64,000 nucleotides of DNA from Bigelowiella natans CCMP2755 (taxonomy: Eukaryota; Cercozoa; Chlorarachniophyceae): positions 1-64,000 of the forward strand of contig ADNK01000571.1 of NCBI GenBank assembly GCA_000320545.1, written 5' to 3'. Numbering within the stretch: position 1 is the first letter of the stretch; each line of letters opens with the position of its first letter. The position numbers were made by a program, and so were the translations under genes. The notes under the pieces were generated by a model. It had not been told where the DNA came from. It ran no database searches and was given only the letters and a program-made list of their open reading frames with translations. Shown here piece by piece: positions 56,587-64,000 of the stretch.

Positions 56587-59500
56587 TCATAAGAAGGCAA
56601 TAAAGGAGGACAGGACTAGCAGCAGCAGCAGTAGTACTTTCTTCCACTCGCCGCTATCGTCCTGACTGTGAAGCCCCGTCATCCCTCCCGCGTCCTCTTT
56701 GGGTCCTTTTGCTCTCCCCCTTCCTTGCTTTCGGGAGTCTTCGATTGGAGGGGTGAAAGAGCCTTTATTGGGTGGTTGACTCCTGAGAAAACACAAAAAT
56801 GCAGTTATGCACACACACACACACACGCACACACACACACACATACACACACTACGCACGCACACTACACACTACATACTACACACTCACATGCTGAATA
56901 TTTCTGATGATCTGCATACCCTCTCCTCAACATTACATAAAGAGACTACACCACCATCATCAGCTTCCTCCATGGTCTTCGGTCCCGCCCCTCTACCTCC
57001 CCCCCTCCCCAATCGTCATCAGTATCAAACACCAATCATTCCCATCGTCGTCAAAGTCATCATCAACCAAACCCAGGAACCTGGAGCGGGCACTGTCGCG
57101 TATTTTCCTCAGGGAATTCGGAGATTCACTGGAGAGCCTACGCAAATCGAGCGGTCCGATGTGCCTGGGAGGGAGGCGTAGGAGGCGGGCCTTGTCGCCG
57201 CCCCCTCCTTTCCCTTCGTCTTCCTCGACGCTGCAGCTTCTCTCTTTCCTACGCGGTGTGGTGATGGAACGGGTGCTCGTAGATGACTCCAGGTGGGACA
57301 GATGCATGCCCCGTGGAGATCGACGACGTCGAGAAGAAGCAGCGGAAGAGGGGGGGGAGGGAGAGTGGCCATGGTGGTGGTGGTGCTGCTGCTCCTGTGA
57401 AATAGATGATAGATCGAATCTTCGAGAATCGTCGTTTTGGTCGTGGCCACCCATCGTCTTTCCAGCTGCTACCGCGCCCTCGCCCCGCTTTGGAGGGCTG
57501 CTCTTGCTCCTTGGACGGCGGGGGATGCCTAGTCCTCCCTTCTGCTCCAAATCGCAGGGAGGGGAGGGGGCAAGAGGGTTGAGGAGAGGAAAATTGCTTT
57601 CAGAACCTTTGCCTCCGGCGGTTGCATTTGATGTTTCCGCAGCCGCCGCCAACGACATTCCGTCGGAGTCACGAGGATGTGACTGTTGTATCGATGAAGA
57701 AGACGAAGAAGAAGGAGCCAACGGCAAGTGCCTATTTGCGAGGTATACGAGTCTCATCATCGTCCTCATCGTTCGAGCAAGAAGCATATAATGAGCGCTA
57801 TTTTTGCTCTCCGCCAGCACAACACATTCACCGCAACGCATGGCATACACCCCTGCTGCACAACGCAAGACTCACCTGTCAGATGATGGCATTGAAGCCA
57901 ATTTCGGTGATTTAGACAACGGCATTGCCATTGCCCCCCCCTTGGGTGGTCCTTTCCCATGATTGTCGGAGGTGGGGGCTGGTAGTTTGAGCTTGGACGA
58001 CCCTTGCCGCCCTATTCGCGACGTCTTTGCTATTATGTGCTTGTGTAGCGGCTGAATGTGTGTACTGTAGAAACACTTCTTCGGATTACCAACCTGCTCG
58101 CGTTGAGAAGAGGAAGAGAGTGGGGAGGGATGGGGTGGCAATCAAATAATGAGGCGAATAAAATATCTGGCGGCCACCATTTCTCCCCCGCCTCCCCTCT
58201 CTCTCTCTCTGTATGCGCTTATATTTCAGATTAGTAATGGCTGTCAGTGCTATTTCCGGCGCTGGTAGACAAGAATGGGCATGGAATAACAACGACACCT
58301 TGGCCACCATTTCAAGAGACATCTTCATCGACTCCACATCCATGGGGAATACCTTTTCAGGAGAAAGAAAAAATAGAGAAAGGAATAAGGAAAAAAATAG
58401 TTTATTTGCTGCTGACTATTCTCTTCGTCATCACCATCATCTTCATCATTATTATCGTCTGCAACATCATGTTGCTTGGCCTCCCCCCCCCCCCTCCCCC
58501 CCCGGCCTAATTCTTTACCTGCTCAAAATGACCAAACTTGCTCGGATCGCAGCCAAAGTTCCCTCCGTAGCCTCTGCAGTAGGGGAAGATGCGGACGTAA
58601 GACTTAGGAGATTTGCACTCGCATCATATCATATATTTGGTATGTTAAAAATGTTCTCTTTTTCCTCTTCTCCCCTCATTTCCTCTCCTTTCCTCCTTCC
58701 GTCGCAAAATTGTGCATCCATACTTCACGAAGTCTTCGATAGCCTTGGTGTCTCCTGCGGATGAATAAATAAAAAGCAGCAGCACCGGTGAGTGATCATA
58801 TATGGCTGTGAGAAGGAAGAAGATGGTGGCGACGTAACAAAGTAGCGCAGAAATCCACATGTCTCCTTGTTCTTGTTTGTTCAAGATGATTGTAAGCTCC
58901 GCTTCCTCCTCCTTATGTCTATGATCCGAGCCCTGCATCTTCTTCGTTTATCACGTTCCCTTCTCCTCCCCCCCCCCTCCTTACTCTCCTCCTTCGCTCC
59001 CTACTTCGTTTGTAACATACCTCTCGCTTCAAACGACTTGATTCTACGCAGCATCCGCACGGCCGAACCCTACGGATATGATCATCATCATTAACATCAC
59101 GAGGAGGAGGGGGAGGAGAAGGAGGAGTGGGGGAGGCAGTGCCGTTCATGGAGGGACACAAACGATCGGCTGGCGCATGGCTAGCACCAAAAAAAAGTTC
59201 CTCAAAGTCCCTCCTTGCTATGTTCGGTCAATGTTCTTCTGCATATCCCTGGCACCGCGTGTGCAATTGCCATGTACCAGAAAGAGAGGGAGGGAGAGGA
59301 AGGTGGGGGGTCTGACCTGGGAGGAAGTCCTTGAAGGACCTGGAGGAGCGCCACGAGACGCCTTTAATTACGGGAGAGGACAGCAGGTGAAAAAGAGAGC
59401 AGCCAGTGGTTAGATTATTAGTGCGATCACTGCCAATAAGACTGGTGGCACCACACTCGTTCTGACCCTCTCGTCCATGCGTAGAAGCGCACACAGATTA

Positions 59501-62500
59501 TCGAGCAACTCCGTCTTCAACTGCACATCTAGAGCTGGGGTGGGGGGGGGGGGGGGCAGCCACAGAGATCAGAGTGATAGCAAGCATCGACGAAGACAAG
59601 AGAACGCGCTCAAGATGCTCCTCCTCGTATGAAGATTCATCTTGGAAGAAAGAGGAGAGACGAGGGGGGGGGGTAGTGGTAATAGTAGCAGTAGCAGCAC
59701 TACTAGTAGTAATAGCAGTAGTAGCAGTATCACCATCTGAACTATCTACTGCTATGCTACCCGTTGTCATGTTCAGAGAGGGTTCCATATTGACTTCAAT
59801 CAGATGCAGGTTAAGCTGCGAGAGACATCCGCCAACAGTAGGAAGGAGCACGAGTCATCAAAGATCGTAAAAACCGCTAGCAGCAGCAGCAGAGCAGCAG
59901 CGGCGCCGACGACGAAAAGGGAACGCATCATGGCAAAGGGAAGGGAGGCGATGACAATAACTTAAACAATTCCCCTCTACATAAGAAGGTTATCAACCCG
60001 CGAGGGTGGGAGGTTGCTCAATGGAGAAGCTAGGAAAGACCAAAACAACTCATACCTTGGCGTCTATGAAGATATCAAACCCCAATAACTCGAAGCAGGA
60101 GCTGTATTCCCCGCACTGATGAACGGCAGAGGAATTGTCAACAAAGGATCTCTGAGAATTCCCCCCCCCCCCCCCCCCCCTCCATTCCCTATCCTAGACT
60201 AGAACGGTTCGATAGGAAATGTGGCAGAGCAACTTTCGCCACCAGAGCTGTGAAGAGATACTATGGCTGTCGATTTGCACCTCGGTGTGTATCTCTCACG
60301 TTGGGAAGTAGAGCGGGAAGGTAATGCAAAGAACATGAATTCATCGGTATTTTCGCAGTCTAGCCGGTTGATCGCATCTCCTTCTTCTTCTTGTTCACGC
60401 TCCTACTACCTCTCCGATCAGAATTGCTAATGTTCTAGTCATGAGCGATCGCATCCCCTTCCACATCCGTGAAGGGTTCACTCTGGAAGGAAGAGGATGG
60501 GAAGTGTGGGTTGCGCGTGAATTTCCGCGAGATACGGCGATAACAACTTTTTGGTTTGGAAGGGAGGGGGGGGGGGGGAGAAAATATTCGTGGAAGCCAC
60601 GGGAGGACTTCCTCTCTAAAGGAGCGCCACTTCAACGCTGCTACGACGACGACGACGACGACTACCCGTTTTTCTCCATATAGTCCAGCAGCATCTTTAG
60701 CGTCCACTTGCACGAAGAAGAAGCAGAAGCTGCAGAGTTATGCAATTCAGAAGACGCGGATGACTCCATGGAGGTCCTTTCTGTGTTGTCTCCCCCCCCT
60801 TCAGTTTTGTGCTCTTCTTGCGCTTGTAGCACATCGTTACTAGCCGTCTTAGTGACAACAGCCTTGTTCTTCTTGTTGATTGTGAAGTTCGTGAGATGTG
60901 CAAAGAGATTGGAGTGCTCCGCACCGTCGTAGCTACCAGCACCATGATGGAATATAAATGATAGTGATGATGATGATGATAATGATAATGATGAGGTGAT
61001 GATGTTAAGGTTTATATGAATTATTGTACTAAATATATAACCCAACCACCCAACCCCCCCCCCCCCCCTTCCTTCCCATGTTCTTCTATACTAAAATTTC
61101 AAGAGTTGGGTTTTTGCTGATACTTCTCAGTACTGAGACGGACGAGCCCCTTCTTGTACACCAAAGCATTGAACGGCCACGTGCTCGTTATCTTTCATCA
61201 GAAACAAAAAAATAATAATATTGATAATAATTACCGCATAGAAACACGGCCTAACGACAATCATCGTACAAGTCCTCATATATCTTATTTCGCATACATC
61301 CGTGCTGCTTCCATCTTTGAAAACACACGCAAAGGGTCATTGTAGATAATAAGAGCCACGCAAATTCTCGTAGCAGCAGCAGGAGGAGCAGATGTATCAC
61401 TGTTGAGCACGTGCACTGTACCAGGGCATACGTGCGTACGTCAAACTTCTTCCCCCCCAACAAGTACGGCTTCGCAAGATACCTACACGTACAGAGGAAG
61501 AGAGAGGGGAGGGGCCAGGGAGCGGCGATGAGAGCTCAAACGAGAAAGCATTCCGACAATTGAAGCTCTGGATGCATCATATACTTATTTTTCGTTTGCG
61601 CCATTCATTCCTCTATCGCCTCTGTGTGGCGTGTGGAGGGGTGGGGAATGTGTGTGCATGGATATCTCTCTCGTTCGTTGGATCATCGTAATACCGCTGC
61701 ACGACCCATATACCGTAGCTCCCAAATCTTAAGCCCCCTCCTCCTCCTCCTCCTCCTCCTCCTCCTCCTCCTCCCCCATTTTCCAAGGACGCAGGATTTC
61801 CGCTTTTCTTATTATCACCCTTATCCTTTCTCCGTCCATCAGCAGTTTTCTTCGCCGACCCTGTTTTCGTCACCGTCGTAGTGGTCCTCGGTACCTTCTT
61901 AGCGGCTGAGCTTCCTTTGCCTATGATGCTGCTGCTCCTTCTCCCAAGCCTGCTACCACCACTACCAGCAGCACCTGTTTTGCTGCCCAACCTACGCACG
62001 CTACCTTTCCTCTCGAGCCGTTTGGCCTTCGCCTAAAGTATTTCGAAACAACACAATTGGCAGATGTGCGAGGGAGTGTGGAAGTACAGGGGACACACAC
62101 ATACACACACACACAGGGAGAGAGAAGGGGGGGGGGGGGGGGTAACATCTTTCTCGTTTATCATCCACCGCAAATCACATAGATAGGCAAGATGAATAGT
62201 GCAGTATGCAATTATTCTCGAGGAACCAACAAATATTAGGTGTGCTATCTCTTCTTTCCTAGCCTCCTCTCCCCTCCCCCTTTTCCCTTTACCAGGGCCT
62301 TCTCCGCCTTTTCCTTTTCCAATAGCTTCTGGTTCTCAAGAAGCTTGCTCTGAAGCTGTGGCATTAAGAAATACGTGTTTGCATAAGAGGACAAAATTCG
62401 CATAAATTCCGTAAATTTGTGTAGTTATTCAGCCGCAACTGAGAGATGCAAAAGGTATGACCTCATCGTAGGAGCGAAATAGAAAGATACCCCTTCCACG

Positions 62501-62576
62501 CGATAGACGTGCTGGCTTGCAGATGTAGAGTGGTGATGCCTTTCATCATTAGTAGTTGTGCGTTGTGAGCTCACGT

Positions 62577-62621
<45 letters not shown>

Positions 62622-63852
62622 CGGAGGATCTATCGGCCCTCGCAGTGCTATGTTCTCGTGTTGGTGGGTAAAAGAAAGATACAGTGTTGGTGACAATACT
62701 GGTGGAGTTAGAGCAATAATGAAAACGTGAATGACGACGACGACGACGACGACGATGATGATAAAGAAGATGATGATGCATATAAACCTTCGAGCTAAGC
62801 TTGTATTTCTTCTCTTCCGATAGGAGCAACGTCTCAATCTCATTGGCCTTTTCAACGCACCGTAGAATTATGCATAGTGGGGGGAAGAATACTTCAGAAA
62901 AATGTTGGGCGAAAACATGCACGCTCATACGCGATGGCAGAGGAGAAGCACCTGTGTGGGCAGCACCCAGGTCTTTGGAACAAAAGCGTACGATGATCCG
63001 AACTTTGATCTCATTTTCTGAGGAGACAACATTGGATTGTCATGTGGGATGCATCATCCTTAGGATACTACTGGCCCTAATCATCGTTGGTAGCTTTTTA
63101 AGAGGCGAGATGATGATGATGATGATGATGATGATGGTACTACTACCTCCATGTTCTTTGCCAGAAGGTCTTTGGAGGTCACGCACTGATAGCATACAAC
63201 ATACGTGCATGCGTGGTGAGACAACGACACACGCTCTCTGAAGTCTCGATGGACTATCTTATTTGCTATCGGGCGAAGGACCTTTTGGCCGTCAAGTTTA
63301 TTCAGATACTGAAATGCCTTGGAGTTCTACGGTTGATACCAAAATCGTGTGTGTTTTTTGTGTGTGTCTGTGTCTCTTGGAGGGGAGAGCCTGTATTAAT
63401 GTGCATGTGAGGATGAGAGAGGGAGGGAAAGAGAGAGGAGAGAGAGTTTAAGCTCTTGTGTGACCTCATAAACGAAAATGGGGAATCGTTTCGTCTTCCA
63501 CCATAGGTGCCAGCCTCTATCTTCATCGGTTTTTTCATTCCACACACGCCAGCCTCTGTCTTTGAAGTATTGCCTCACCTGGTTTGGAAATAGCCGATCA
63601 TCTATCATCGTTCACTATGACCACCATTCGCTCATGCCCCCACGTCCCTCCTCTCCACCATCCTCACACCAGAAAAAATGATGGTTTTAAGCTTAAAATA
63701 GCCTCATGGGTGGAACCCGTCGGTGAGAGCTCGAATACAAAACATGTAATAACAAGGAGAATGATGTATGTGACCGAAGACTCGACGATTTCGCCAAAAC
63801 GCACGATCTTCTCCCCATTTTTTTTCCTCCTCCTGCCTCCAGATGAACGCAT
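56587..63852 (-). CDS. Tubulin-tyrosine-ligase-like (TTLL) amino-acid ligase with Lys-rich insertion and long disordered tail
   Basis: TTLL enzymes use ATP to add Glu, Gly or Tyr to tubulin, mostly in axonemes. The start exon MRSSGGRRRKKNGEKIVRF lies at 63852. Next come LFPNQVRQYFKDRGWRVW with DRGWHLWWKTKRF, CVTSKDLLAKNME, and SYAFVPKTWVLPTQ. An insertion follows (coiled coil ENQKLLEKEKAEKAL, then a Lys/Ser-rich stretch). Catalytic-domain motifs then resume: SYGIWVVQRY, LAKPYLLGGKKFDVRTYAL, VYKKGLVRLSTEKY, NLFAHLTNFTINKKNK, CKWTLKMLLDYMEKNG, GEYSSCFELLGFDIFIDAK and LNLHLIEVNMEPSLN. The last two carry the magnesium-binding E/N pair. After LKTELLDNLCALLRMDERV and SYVRIFPYCRGYGGNFGCDP a Ser/His/Arg-rich tail runs to about 57000. 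The last exon (56587-56780) may end in a hydrophobic anchor, LLLLLLVLSSFIAFL. The exon carrying the K-P ATP-binding loop was not found. Confidence 0.85.
62579..62619. repeat. (TA)n microsatellite in a TTLL intron
   Basis: Uninterrupted TA array between the coiled-coil exons of the TTLL gene. Confidence 0.9.
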
Positions 63853-64000
63853 CGAGGCCGATTAAATACGTATATCCCAAGAATCCCGATCCGCTCGGCT
63901 CCGGGCTTTCACGGCCGCAGAGAGGATCAGTATGAGTCAGGGGCGGGGGCGGTAGTCAAGGGCTTCGCTGCCGGGCAAAACTCCAAAAAGTCGGTAGGAT

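Noticed and set aside
56907-57791. Plus-strand 294-codon ORF
   Set aside because: Antisense of the Ser/His/Arg-rich TTLL tail exon; the minus frame is linked by good splice sites to recognised TTLL exons.

Overview
The window looks like a nuclear segment from a unicellular eukaryote. Genes lie on both strands and are broken by many short GT-AG introns (about 50 bp to 1 kb). The standard genetic code fits, and di- and trinucleotide microsatellites sit mostly in introns. No rRNA, tRNA, CRISPR or prokaryotic operon structure was seen. The gene set suggests a flagellated protist, perhaps a stramenopile or another SAR-type lineage that may carry a plastid: a PHR-type RCR E3 ligase, FAD4/Kua desaturase, SQD2-like GT4 glycosyltransferase, tubulin-tyrosine-ligase-like enzyme, RhoGEF, p24 cargo receptor, V-ATPase subunit e and mitochondrial uL15. 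The lineage is inference; the gene families were read from translated exons.

Layout. 0.1-5.3 kb (-): C-terminal module of a MYCBP2/Highwire-like E3. 5.8-7.0 kb (+): two-exon protein of unknown function. 7.8-9.2 kb: young, internally deleted LTR retroelement. 10.4-15.8 kb (+): Ser-rich exons followed by a FAD4-like desaturase. 16.8-17.6 kb (-): small TRAF-zinc-finger coiled-coil protein. 18.7-19.4 kb (-): secreted Cys-rich protein. 20.8-21.0 kb (+): 3' exons of a Lys-rich protein. 21.7-24.7 kb (-): IQ-DH-PH RhoGEF. 26.4-29.4 kb (-): NIPA-type transporter. 30.1-35.9 kb (-): GT4 glycosyltransferase with a membrane tail. 36.3-38.1 kb (+): short-chain dehydrogenase. 39.2-39.5 kb (-): V-ATPase subunit e. 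40.3-41.6 kb (+): mitochondrial uL15. 42.7-44.6 kb (-): p24/TMED protein. 45.1-46.2 kb (+): ankyrin protein. 46.3-48.2 kb (+): coiled-coil protein. 49.7-52.0 kb (+): OTU1/YOD1 deubiquitinase. 52.6-54.5 kb (-): unknown protein ending in a KYG motif. 54.9-55.3 kb (+): tentative 3' exons. 56.6-63.9 kb (-): TTLL enzyme with a long disordered tail.

There are no operons; the genes are independent housekeeping and regulatory functions. Several act in protein quality control and trafficking (RCR E3, OTU1, p24, V-ATPase e) or in lipid and cytoskeletal biology (FAD4, GT4, RhoGEF, TTLL). The most striking structural signal is a class of 0.4-0.8 kb intergenic blocks packed with CTAG, GCATGC and TGCA palindromes. 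They recur downstream of gene 3' ends and separate every convergent gene pair resolved here, but are absent from the divergent promoters.

Exon boundaries were inferred by eye from reading frame, phase and GT/AG sites. Internal exons of recognised families are reliable; 5' ends and low-complexity tails often are not.
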